Source: Desulforhopalus sp.
GTDB lineage: Bacteria > Desulfobacterota > Desulfobulbia > Desulfobulbales > Desulfocapsaceae
Assembly: GCA_023231425.1 (NCBI GenBank)
Contig: JALNVI010000042.1
Coordinates: forward strand, 1 to 23,994
Direction: 5' to 3'
DNA: 23,994 nt
The translations under genes were made by a program, and so were the position numbers. The notes under the pieces were generated by a model, which did no database searches, was not told where the DNA came from, and worked only from the letters and a program-made list of their open reading frames with translations. Of the stretch, positions 15,407 through 23,019 are shown piece by piece. The first letter of the stretch is position 1; each line of letters begins with the position of its first letter.

Positions 15407-17890
15407 TCACACTCTTTCGTGAGCAGTCCGACGGATCAGGTCATTCTGGAGATCCGGGGAAAGGTCTACGAAATATGCGGAGTAGCCTGCAATCCGTACA
15501 ATCAGATTGCGGTATTTTACCGGATCTTTCTGTGCTTTAACCAGGGTGTCTTTATTGATGACATTGAACTGTACATGCCACAGTTTAAGGTCAACAACAG
15601 TTCTGATGAAGGAGATCAGTTTATCAGTTCCTTCTTCGCCTTCAACACACTTCGGAGTGAATTTGATGTTGATCAGGCGGGCAGCCCGGTCACGCATACC
15701 ATAGTTCTTGGTGGTGAAGTTTGACATGAGAACAGCGGTTGGACCGTTTTTGTCTGCACCGTGAGAAGCAGAAGAACCATCAGAGAGAGCGGTTCCAGCG
15801 AGACGTCCGTTGGGAGTAGCAGCAACCACGCGGCCAAAAGGTACGTGAGAGGTAAAAGGTACGTAACGTACATCGTTGTGCATGCCCATCTCTTCGCTAT
15901 ATTTTCTGGCATATTTTACGTTGATGACGTCGATTTCTTTTCCTATGGAGTCTGCATAGGGATCATCATTCCCGTAGCAGGGAGCGCTCATAAGCAGCTG
16001 GCGAACATCTTCTTTCCCTTCGAAGTTGCAGTCACACGCTTCAATAACTTCCTGGAGGGTAAATTTTTTATCTTCGTAAACATACTTTTTAATGGCAGCA
16101 AGAGAGTCAACCAGCGTTCCAAGACCCATGTGCTCGAAATATCCAAGCTCAATTCCCTCGGGGATATGTTGGGAATGGAGGTCCATCATATGTTTCATGC
16201 AGAGGTCATGCATTGCAGAACCCATGGGTTGTGCAAAGTGCTTCGGACGAATTTTGTTGATGGTGTATTGCTGATAGAATGCAGTTCTCAGGAAATACGT
16301 GTGTTGTTTAACATATGCATTCCACAGGTCGTCCCAGGTTTTAAAGGTGCTCGGATCGCCAGTTTCAATGGAGAGTTGTTTGTCGCCCCATTTCAGCATT
16401 TTACCGTTGTGCAGGGTCATTTCGAGAGCTGCAACAAAGTTAATGTAGGCACCACCGGAGGTATAAGTGTCCCGGTTTGGCATACGGGCTTCAGAGCAAC
16501 CAGAGACAGCATAGTCGAGAGCTTCTTCAAAGGTTGCCCCTTTGGAAACATAAAGAGGTACAACTTCTTCGTCGTTGATCAGTTTCGGGAAGCCAGCACC
16601 ATCTTTGATTGTTTCAGCAACTTCAGCAAGGAAACGCTCGGGAGAACGGCTGTGAACCCGTGCGGCGAGGTCCGGATAGTGCATCGGGAACTCACGTTTG
16701 GATTTCAGGAAAAGGTAGCTCAGTTCGTTCGTAGCGTCACGTCCCTCAGGAGTTTGCCCCCCGATGGTTACAGCTTCCCAGTGAGCATAGCCTTCGTTGA
16801 AAGCGCTGCCGGTGGGGGAGATGTAGAGGTCAAGAGTTTGAGCCATGGCAACCCAGACGCACTCGAGCAGTTCCATTGCCTGTTGCTCGTTAATGACCCC
16901 TGCTTCTTTGTCAGCTTTATAGAAGGGGTAGAGATATTGGTCCATACGACCGTTAGAGATGATGGTACCGGTCTTTTGTTCAAAACGGGAGAACATTTGC
17001 GTGAACCACTGAGACTGAACAGCCTCATGGAAGTTACGTGCGGGATACTCGGGTACACGTTCACAGATTTCTGCCATTTTGAAGAGCTCAGCAGTACGTT
17101 TTACATCAGTCTCTTTTTCGGCCATTTCGCGGGCAAGAACCGCATGACGGTTGGCCCAGGTTTTGATGGCATCGCAGGTGATAATAATTGCTTCAAGAAA
17201 GGGCTTTTTATCTACGGCATCAATGGGAGAAAGCGGGTCGAGTTTCTCCATTTTTTCTACTGCTTCGTCACGAATGCCTTTGAAACCACGCTTGAGGATC
17301 TTTTCGTAGTCATGAACCCATTGGATAGAAGAGCGAAAAGAAGAGGTCTCATTAACGAGGAAGCGAGAAATGAGGCCATCTTTGTCATCATAGGTCAAGG
17401 CATGAACATCCTCAGGCAGACATGCATTGAGGTCTTCATGGTAGGTCTTGCCCTTCCAGTAAGGAGCAATTTCTTCAATTGCAATTTTTGCGTCTTCCGG
17501 GCTGATTCCAAAGGGAGACTCTTTTCTGCTGGGGAGATCTTTTACAGCAGTACCAAGAAAGTCACCATCAAGTTCCGGATAGAGCATTCCGTACCGTTTG
17601 CCGTAACCACCACGACCACAGATGAGGTTGTCTTTATCAATATAGACGTCAATGTTTTCGGCAATATTCTTCAGAGCTTTTGCCCATCTGAGGCAAAGCA
17701 TTTCGCCTTCGGTCTCTTTCATTGAACGGGTGAAATAGAGGGCACGCTGAAGGTCAATCCAGGGACGGGTGTTATCGAAAGATTCAAGAATTTTAAAAAC
17801 ACGCTCGTGGGTTGCGCGGTATTTGTCTTCTTTTCCTGCGATTTTGTCTTCCAGACGTAATTCCTGGGGAGAGCAGCATGACTGATTCAT
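15407..17890 (-). CDS. islA: Isethionate sulfite-lyase, glycyl radical enzyme
   Basis: An 827-residue oxygen-sensitive cytosolic enzyme that cleaves isethionate (2-hydroxyethanesulfonate) to acetaldehyde and sulfite. It has a PFL-like N-terminal domain and the C-terminal glycyl radical motif RIAGYSAYF, with Gly802. The thiyl/acid pair is Cys465-Ser-Glu467 in SGCSEARMPNRDTYTSGGAY. Residues reported for the Bilophila/Desulfovibrio enzyme (Arg189, Gln193, Trp374, Cys468, Glu470, Arg678, Phe682, Gly805) all occur here three positions earlier: Arg186, Gln190, Trp371, Cys465, Glu467, Arg675, Phe679, Gly802. This separates it from PFL, choline lyase and diol dehydratases; the dihydroxypropanesulfonate lyase HpsG is the nearest alternative. 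RBS GGAGC. It has its own sigma-54 promoter and terminator, and its activase and transporter genes lie upstream. No aldehyde dehydrogenase is in the window. Confidence 0.94.
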   Translation of the reverse strand: MNQSCCSPQELRLEDKIAGKEDKYRATHERVFKILESFDNTRPWIDLQRALYFTRSMKETEGEMLCLRWAKALKNIAENIDVYIDKDNLICGRGGYGKRYGMLYPELDGDFLGTAVKDLPSRKESPFGISPEDAKIAIEEIAPYWKGKTYHEDLNACLPEDVHALTYDDKDGLISRFLVNETSSFRSSIQWVHDYEKILKRGFKGIRDEAVEKMEKLDPLSPIDAVDKKPFLEAIIITCDAIKTWANRHAVLAREMAEKETDVKRTAELFKMAEICERVPEYPARNFHEAVQSQWFTQMFSRFEQKTGTIISNGRMDQYLYPFYKADKEAGVINEQQAMELLECVWVAMAQTLDLYISPTGSAFNEGYAHWEAVTIGGQTPEGRDATNELSYLFLKSKREFPMHYPDLAARVHSRSPERFLAEVAETIKDGAGFPKLINDEEVVPLYVSKGATFEEALDYAVSGCSEARMPNRDTYTSGGAYINFVAALEMTLHNGKMLKWGDKQLSIETGDPSTFKTWDDLWNAYVKQHTYFLRTAFYQQYTINKIRPKHFAQPMGSAMHDLCMKHMMDLHSQHIPEGIELGYFEHMGLGTLVDSLAAIKKYVYEDKKFTLQEVIEACDCNFEGKEDVRQLLMSAPCYGNDDPYADSIGKEIDVINVKYARKYSEEMGMHNDVRYVPFTSHVPFGRVVAATPNGRLAGTALSDGSSASHGADKNGPTAVLMSNFTTKNYGMRDRAARLINIKFTPKCVEGEEGTDKLISFIRTVVDLKLWHVQFNVINKDTLVKAQKDPVKYRNLIVRIAGYSAYFVDLSPDLQNDLIRRTAHERV

Positions 17891-17990
17891 AATAAGCTCC
17901 AGATTGAATTGTAGTGTTTCGGTCGATTTCCGGCCGTATTAATCAAAGTATTTGGACCCGGAGGCCCGTTTTATTTCCTGCTTTCTTGTT

Positions 17991-18006
17991 AGCAATTGGC
18001 ATGCCA
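17991..18006 (-). promoter_or_regulatory. Sigma-54 (-24/-12) promoter of islA
   Basis: On the minus strand the sequence is TGGCATGCCAATTGCT. This matches the sigma-54 consensus TGGCAYG-N4-TTGCW at every fixed base, with the GG and GC doublets exactly 12 bp apart. Transcription would start near 17980, leaving a leader of about 90 nt before islA. The gene for a sigma-54 activator lies 630 bp upstream. Confidence 0.88.
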
Positions 18007-18215
18007 CTGCAGGATTATTTTTAATTCTATGGATTAAAAAAATTCACACAAACGGCTGCTAAATTTCACAACAGTTCTAATCTATTGAAAATATGGGGGA
18101 AAATAAAATTAATTTTTGGAGAAGATATGTTTCTGAGGTGAAAAGAGATGGTGAGGATGTAACACGAGGATGAAAAAAGCGAAAAGTTGATGGAGAGGAG
18201 ACGCTGAGCGCGGTT

Positions 18216-18245
18216 CCCTAATGTTGCAACCTTGCAACATTAGGG
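18216..18245. promoter_or_regulatory. Probable upstream activator site 1 (30-bp perfect inverted repeat)
   Basis: CCCTAATGTTGCAA and its exact complement are separated by two bases. The core 18224-18237 is TTGCA-ACCT-TGCAA. It lies about 220 bp upstream of the sigma-54 promoter, a normal enhancer distance for a bacterial AAA+ activator, and shares the TTGCA-N4-TGCAA pattern with the next site. Confidence 0.75.
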
Positions 18246-18292
18246 GTGGGATAGAGATAAAATCAAGTAAAATCAAAGAGATAGTAAAAATA

Positions 18293-18326
18293 TTGCATTT
18301 ATGCAACCTGCGGTGCATAAATGCAA
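18293..18326. promoter_or_regulatory. Probable upstream activator site 2 (paired TTGCA-N4-TGCAA sites)
   Basis: A 13-bp perfect inverted repeat (TTGCATTTATGCA and complement) around an eight-base centre. It contains two copies of the motif: TTGCA-TTTA-TGCAA (18293-18306) and GTGCA-TAAA-TGCAA (18313-18326), 20 bp apart, about two helical turns, so dimers would sit on the same DNA face. Likely bound by the Fis-type domain of the adjacent activator (inference). Confidence 0.72.
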
Positions 18327-18354
18327 CGGGCTTCTAAGGGGGATATCCCCATAA

Positions 18355-18398
18355 GGGAACTTTGAATAATCACCCATCTTCTTCGTTACAGGGTACCC
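18355..18398 (-). repeat. Truncated copy of the MITE-like element (copy E) in the islA control region
   Basis: GGGAACTTTGAATAATCACC followed by CATCTTCTTCGTTACAG matches the right end of the family read on the minus strand, then GGGTACCC gives the other terminus directly. Only about 44 bp remain. Flanks are ATAA and GTAA, a near 4-bp duplication. It lies between the activator binding sites and the end of the regulator gene, next to a 12-bp palindrome GGGGATATCCCC (18339-18350). Confidence 0.6.
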
Positions 18399-18511
18399 GT
18401 AACTTCTCAAAAAAAACTGTGAAAAACAAAAACATTTAAGAACGAAGAGTTAATCAAAATTAAACCGGGAAGGACGGAAACAAGGAGACAGAAGGACGGG
18501 AAAAGAAAAAG

Positions 18512-18537
18512 GCGGTCAAGCAGCTTTTTTTGTCCGC
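18512..18537 (-). terminator. Probable terminator of the sigma-54 activator gene
   Basis: On the minus strand GCGGACA pairs with TGACCGC (one mismatch) around a 12-base loop and is followed by CTTTTTCTTTT. It lies about 100 bp beyond the activator gene's stop. The rest of 18399-18634 is A-rich and shows no gene. Confidence 0.45.
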
Positions 18538-18634
18538 AAAATAGGCGAAAAATGCTGAAATTAGAGATGTCTACGACCTCTTAAGAACGTCCATGTTTTT
18601 CTCTTATTTTCTTGTTTTCACACGTAAAAACAAG

Positions 18635-19999
18635 TTAGCGCATCTTGCGAAAAAGGGTGGAGCGGTTAATTCCGAGTACCTGTGCAGCATCTTTAACGGA
18701 ACCCTGTTTGTCGATGGTCTGTTGAATGACACGCTTTTCAAGATTGTGCATGATCTCTTTGAAGGATTGTCCGGAGGAGTAGAGCGTGGCGGAAGAAGAG
18801 CAATCGGACGGGGAGACGCCCATGCTCGGTGGGAGCTGCTCGGGGAGGATTTCTTCGCTCTCGCTGGTGACGACGAGGCTCTGAACCAGGTTTTCCAGTT
18901 CGCGGATATTGCCGGGCCAGTTATAGGTGAGAAAGAATTTAAGGGTCTCCTCAGGGCAGATAATATCCTTGTTATACTTGCTGCAGAAGCGGGTAAGAAA
19001 ATGCTCTACGAGGTGGGGAATCATGACCGGAGTCTCGCGCAGTGGCGGAATGTTAATTACCGCCACCCGCAGGCGGTAGAACAGGTCGGCGCGGAAATGG
19101 CCTTCCTTCACCTCCTGTTCAAGGTTGCGGTTGGTGGCGGCGATGATGCGTACATCTACCTTGCGTGGTACTGAAGAACCCACCGGCATAACCTCTTTGT
19201 CCTGGAGAACACGCAACAGCTTGGCCTGCATGGTGAGTGGCAGTTCACCTATCTCATCAAGGAAGATGGTTCCCCTGCTGGCAATTTCAAAGTGGCCCAT
19301 TTTTCCGGTTGAGGACGCACCGGTAAACGCCCGGGGAGCATAGCCGAAGAGCTCGGCTTCAATTAAATTTTCAGAGATGCTGCCGCAGTCTACTTTGAGA
19401 AAAACTTCGTTGCGGCGTGAACTGTTGCGATGTGCCATGCGGGCATATCGATCCTTCCCGACGCCACTCTCCCCCAGCAGCAGGATGGTGGCATCTGTGG
19501 TGGCAACGCGCGTGAGTAATTTAATGATATTTTGTATCTGCGGGTCAGTATAGACCCCGTCTTCGCTTCCCTCCTGCAGGGCCTCACGCTGGCCGTGGTA
19601 GATGGAAATAAGGTGGCGCTGCTCGCGAATCTCATCGCGCATCTGGCCGACAAGGGTGACATCCCGCACAATAGTGATGACCAGGGCGATTTTGCCGTCA
19701 TTGAAGACGGGATATCCCCGCAGGACAACGCGTTTCCCGTCCTTGAGATTTTGCACGGTGGTAACGGGCTTTTGCTTTTTTATCACCTCTGGATGAACAA
19801 CTATATCGAAGATCCCGAGCTGAATCAAATCGTGGACATTGCGCCCGATCAGCTCATCTGCCTTGAGTCCGGTGAGTTTTTCATACATGGGATTGACATG
19901 CAGGGTATTCCCTTCCACGTCAGTGAGGTAGATGCCATCGTCAAGGGCGGCAAGAATATTTTCTATGTTGTCGGCGAGAATGTTGCGGTGATCTTTCAT
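18635..19999 (-). CDS. PAS-AAA+-Fis sigma-54-dependent transcriptional activator of isethionate use
   Basis: A 454-residue enhancer-binding protein. It has a PAS sensor domain at about residues 10-120 (DGIYLTDVEGNTLHVNPMYE) and an AAA+ domain at about 150-385 with Walker A GESGVGK (176-182), Walker B TIFLDEIGEL and the sigma-54 contact loop at 223-228. A Fis-type helix-turn-helix ends the protein (GSVKDAAQVLGINRSTLFRK). The contact loop reads RAFTGA rather than GAFTGA. The gene follows the activase gene by 90 bp, across a hairpin. It most likely binds the TTGCA-N4-TGCAA sites upstream of islA; the ligand sensed by PAS is unknown. There is no strong RBS before the ATG. Confidence 0.92.
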   Translation of the reverse strand: MKDHRNILADNIENILAALDDGIYLTDVEGNTLHVNPMYEKLTGLKADELIGRNVHDLIQLGIFDIVVHPEVIKKQKPVTTVQNLKDGKRVVLRGYPVFNDGKIALVITIVRDVTLVGQMRDEIREQRHLISIYHGQREALQEGSEDGVYTDPQIQNIIKLLTRVATTDATILLLGESGVGKDRYARMAHRNSSRRNEVFLKVDCGSISENLIEAELFGYAPRAFTGASSTGKMGHFEIASRGTIFLDEIGELPLTMQAKLLRVLQDKEVMPVGSSVPRKVDVRIIAATNRNLEQEVKEGHFRADLFYRLRVAVINIPPLRETPVMIPHLVEHFLTRFCSKYNKDIICPEETLKFFLTYNWPGNIRELENLVQSLVVTSESEEILPEQLPPSMGVSPSDCSSSATLYSSGQSFKEIMHNLEKRVIQQTIDKQGSVKDAAQVLGINRSTLFRKMR

Positions 20000-20019
20000 A
20001 GGCAGGCGTCAGAGGAAAA

Positions 20020-20044
20020 GGCGGGGAGGATGTTCTTCCCCGCC
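20020..20044 (-). terminator. Hairpin with short T run between activase and activator genes
   Basis: On the minus strand GGCGGGGA pairs with TCCCCGCC around a nine-base loop and is followed by TTTTCC. It is a GC-rich stem with only four T, so partial termination is likely. That would lower activator expression relative to the transporter and activase genes. Confidence 0.55.
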
Positions 20045-20089
20045 GGACTTGTGGAAGCTGTAATTGCGCAGACAGCTCTTATGGGTCCC

Positions 20090-21019
20090 TTATTTAATAA
20101 TAGCGCGGGGGTGTTGTCCAGCCACCTTTTGCAGAGACTCAAAAGTTTCCTGGGGCAGGGCGATGTTGCCGAGCAGGTATTCCCGTCCGGTGTTGACATA
20201 TTTCTGTTGCCCGAGTCGATGGTAGGCAAGTGGTTCATACTCCACATCGTGGCCTTTGAGGAAATCGACGATAGCCTGAATATCTTCCACCGTGTCGTTG
20301 AATCCTGGAACCACCGGAGTGCGCACGCGTATCTTCATGTTCGGGAAGGCTTCACGCAGTGCCTTGAAATTTTCCAGAATCAGGGTGTTATCAACCCCGG
20401 TGAACTCCTTGTGTTTCACGGGGTCCATACATTTGATGTCCATCAGAATGTAATTGAGATATTTGGCTGCTTCCAGAAATACTTCTCTTTTCACCAGGCC
20501 TGCTGTTTCGATTGCAGTTTTCAGGTAGCGGTGTTTGGCCTCCTTGAGCAGAGCGATGGCAAATTCAGGCTGGGCAAGAGGTTCTCCTCCGCTCAGGGTG
20601 AGTCCGCCGCCGGAACGGGTGTAGAAGGAGGCGTCGCTTTCCACCTGATCAATGACATCCTTTACCTTCATTTTCTCCCCATAGGGGCTGAGGGCACTTG
20701 AGGGGCAGACATCTGTGCAGGTGAGACACTGGTTGCAGCGCTGCCAGTCTATATCAATTTTGTCATCTTCTCCCCGGGTGATAGCTCCCGCAGTGCAGAT
20801 CTCTGCACAGCAGGAACATTCACTGAGGGTAATGCATTTGGTGCGGGCGTAGGCCAGCTGGGGAGTAAAAGATTGCGATTCCGGGTTGGAGCACCATCGG
20901 CAGGCGAGAGGACATCCTTTCAGGAACACCACAGTGCGGATGCCGGGGCCGTCATGTACAGAGTACTTCTGAATATTAAAGACCCAGCCTGTTGTATTTT
21001 GAATTTCGTCTGAAGTCAT
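20090..21019 (-). CDS. islB: Radical-SAM glycyl radical enzyme activase (isethionate lyase activator)
   Basis: A 309-residue activating enzyme that uses S-adenosylmethionine to abstract the hydrogen of the lyase glycine (Gly802). The radical-SAM cluster is CPLACRWC (Cys36, Cys40, Cys43) in the family context HDGPGIRTVVFLKGCP. An inserted two-cluster ferredoxin domain follows at about residues 68-105 (CSCCAEIC and CNQCLTCTDVC), as in activases of the choline lyase, diol dehydratase and sulfite-lyase group. SGGEPLAQPEFA is the SAM-binding GGE motif. It lies downstream of the transporter gene and upstream of the activator gene on the same strand. The assignment to IslA rests on locus context. 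Confidence 0.92.
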   Translation of the reverse strand: MTSDEIQNTTGWVFNIQKYSVHDGPGIRTVVFLKGCPLACRWCSNPESQSFTPQLAYARTKCITLSECSCCAEICTAGAITRGEDDKIDIDWQRCNQCLTCTDVCPSSALSPYGEKMKVKDVIDQVESDASFYTRSGGGLTLSGGEPLAQPEFAIALLKEAKHRYLKTAIETAGLVKREVFLEAAKYLNYILMDIKCMDPVKHKEFTGVDNTLILENFKALREAFPNMKIRVRTPVVPGFNDTVEDIQAIVDFLKGHDVEYEPLAYHRLGQQKYVNTGREYLLGNIALPQETFESLQKVAGQHPRAIIK

Positions 21020-21069
21020 GAGTTTTCTCTATCTGTTGCGCAGAGGACAGCAGTCCTCCACTTTATATG

Positions 21070-21103
21070 CAGAGCTGAGAGGAGATCACTCCTCTCAGCT
21101 CTG
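21070..21103. other. 15-bp perfect intercistronic hairpin between dctQM and the activase gene
   Basis: CAGAGCTGAGAGGAG and its exact complement close an ATCA loop. No T run follows on the transcribed (minus) strand, so it is not a classical terminator. It starts 3 bp after the permease stop. It could protect the upstream mRNA 3' end or be an RNA-processing site giving unequal amounts of permease and activase. Confidence 0.7.
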
Positions 21104-21106
21104 TTG

Positions 21107-22993
21107 TCAGTGAACCAGCAGAAGCGGAATTGCCGGAATATAGGTGATCAGTAAAAGCACAGCAAGCATTATGCCAATCATTGGAAGAATCACCCTGGAG
21201 ATATCTTCGATCTTGGCATTGGCAATGCCACTTGCTACGAAGAGGTTAACTCCAACCGGGGGTGTAACAAAACCGACAGCCAGGTTGACAACCATGATGA
21301 TACCAAAGTGAACGGGATCCACACCGATTTGTATGACAATGGGCAGCAGGATCGGGGTGAGGATGACGATAGCGGCCAGTGCTTCCATGAACGTCCCCAC
21401 AATCAGCAGCAGAACGTTGATCATCATCAGGATCATGTATTTATTGTCGGTGAGACCGAGCATCGCGTTAGCGATGGTATCAGGTACCTTCTCAATGGTC
21501 ATGATGTAACCAAAGATGGTTGCCATGGCCATCAGAATAATGACGATGGCGGAGGTAGAGCAGGCATCCATGATACAGGGGACAATGTTTTTCAGATTCA
21601 GTTCACGGTAGACGAAAAAACCAACGACCAGACCATAAAGAGCGGCAATGGCTGCGGCCTCGGTGGGGGTCAGCAGACCTCCGTAGATTCCGCCAAGGAT
21701 GATGACTGGAACCATCAGAGCCCATTTGGCATCCCAGAAGGCTTTGATAAAGGTTGCCACAGAACGTTTTTTTTGTACACCCTGCCAGCCGCGTTTTTTT
21801 GAGTAGAAGTAGGTGAATACCATCAGAGATATGCCGGTGAGCACTCCGGGAATAATTCCGCCCATGAAGAGCTTGCCGATGGAGACCTGTGCAGAGACAC
21901 CATACACCACAAAAGGATTGGAGGGTGGAATCATAACGCCAATGGAACCTGCGGATGCGACGATGGCGGCGGAGAAGAACTTGTCATATCCCCGCTGAAC
22001 CATGGCCGGAATAGTCAGGGCACCGATGGCGGCCACCGTGGCTGGACCGGAACCGGAGATGGCGGCAAAGAACATGGAGGTGGCGATTGCCGCAAGGGCT
22101 ATCCCGCCGGGCAGGGAACCGAGAATCTCATCGGCAAGTTCAAGCAGGCGGCGGGAAAGGCCTCCGGCACCCATAAAGACTCCCGCTGCAATAAAGAAGG
22201 GAATGGCCATGATGGGAAAGCTGTCGATGGATGTGAACGCGGTTTGCGCTACATAGGCGATAGGCAGTGTCCCCTGATTGATGATGGTCATGGTGGCTGC
22301 GAGGCCGAGACTGACAGAGATGGGAACTCCGATGACCAGATAAAGCAGGAAGTAGCCGAAGAGAATAGTCAACGTAGAAAAACCGGTGGCTAAAAAAGCC
22401 GGAAGGGAGATGGCAATAAAGAACAGGGCCCCTATAAGAATATCGCCCCAGCTACAGCGTTTGTGATCCTTCCACAAATCCTGAATGAGGCGGAGGCCCA
22501 TCAATCCGAAACCGAAGGGCAAGATAAGATAGGGAAAGAAGTAGAGCATGCGCGTTCCCGGAGCGACCTGGGGAAACTCAAGCTGTTTGGAGAGGAGAAA
22601 AATTGACATGCAGAAAACGACCCCGACCAGGGAGAGGAAGCAGAGGTTGACAATACCCCAGCTTATGCGTTGCAGACGTTCCGGCAGGCGGTCATAGACG
22701 ATATCCACACGGATGTTGTTCCGTTTCTTGATCGCTATGGGAATGGCGAGATAGGAGATCCAGATAAAAATAAAACGGGCGAGCTCCTCTGTCCAGATTG
22801 CGCCGGCAGCATTAGTGGAGAAGTGCGAACCTATATAACGATAGAAGGCCTGAAAGCTGATAATAAGAATGATGGCGACCATTCCGGAGATGAGAAAAGG
22901 TTTTTCGAAATTCTCGTCGAGCCAGGCAAGCCAGCCTGTTTTCTTGCCGTCGTTGCCTTCAACGGGCAGTTCATGAGCGGTAGCGGTTGTCAT
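21107..22993 (-). CDS. Fused TRAP transporter permease (DctQ-DctM)
   Basis: A 628-residue inner-membrane protein joining both TRAP permease subunits. Residues about 1-190 are the DctQ part, with four helices and the TEELARFIFIWISYLAIPIA signature. Residues about 190-628 are the DctM part, with roughly a dozen helices and GLAATMTIINQG, IPFFIAAGVFMGAGGLSRRL, AISGSGPATVAAIG and the C-terminal PPVGVNLFVASG. It imports an organic anion with Na+, using the binding protein encoded 26 bp upstream; in this locus isethionate is the likely substrate. AAGGA lies before the ATG. Known isethionate TRAP systems often have separate Q and M genes, as far as I recall; fusion is common in other TRAP families such as SiaQM. 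Confidence 0.93.
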   Translation of the reverse strand: MTTATAHELPVEGNDGKKTGWLAWLDENFEKPFLISGMVAIILIISFQAFYRYIGSHFSTNAAGAIWTEELARFIFIWISYLAIPIAIKKRNNIRVDIVYDRLPERLQRISWGIVNLCFLSLVGVVFCMSIFLLSKQLEFPQVAPGTRMLYFFPYLILPFGFGLMGLRLIQDLWKDHKRCSWGDILIGALFFIAISLPAFLATGFSTLTILFGYFLLYLVIGVPISVSLGLAATMTIINQGTLPIAYVAQTAFTSIDSFPIMAIPFFIAAGVFMGAGGLSRRLLELADEILGSLPGGIALAAIATSMFFAAISGSGPATVAAIGALTIPAMVQRGYDKFFSAAIVASAGSIGVMIPPSNPFVVYGVSAQVSIGKLFMGGIIPGVLTGISLMVFTYFYSKKRGWQGVQKKRSVATFIKAFWDAKWALMVPVIILGGIYGGLLTPTEAAAIAALYGLVVGFFVYRELNLKNIVPCIMDACSTSAIVIILMAMATIFGYIMTIEKVPDTIANAMLGLTDNKYMILMMINVLLLIVGTFMEALAAIVILTPILLPIVIQIGVDPVHFGIIMVVNLAVGFVTPPVGVNLFVASGIANAKIEDISRVILPMIGIMLAVLLLITYIPAIPLLLVH

Positions 22994-23019
22994 AATGTGT
23001 CCTTACGAAAAAAAGCAGA

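Noticed and set aside
15761..17725. 654-codon open frame on the plus strand
   Set aside because: It is the exact antisense of islA; composition is Phe/Cys/Ser rich with no recognisable domain, and islA itself is certain.
15407..17890. Choline trimethylamine-lyase, glycerol/propanediol dehydratase or pyruvate formate-lyase
   Set aside because: The Cys-Ser-Glu site with the Arg186/Gln190/Arg675/Trp371 set matches the sulfite-lyase pattern.
18613..18636. CTTGTTTT...AAAACAAG inverted repeat at the end of the activator gene as terminator
   Set aside because: On the transcribed minus strand it is followed by A-rich sequence, not a T run.
19532..20701. 389-codon open frame on the plus strand
   Set aside because: Antisense to the activator and activase genes; it runs across two real genes and has no motif.
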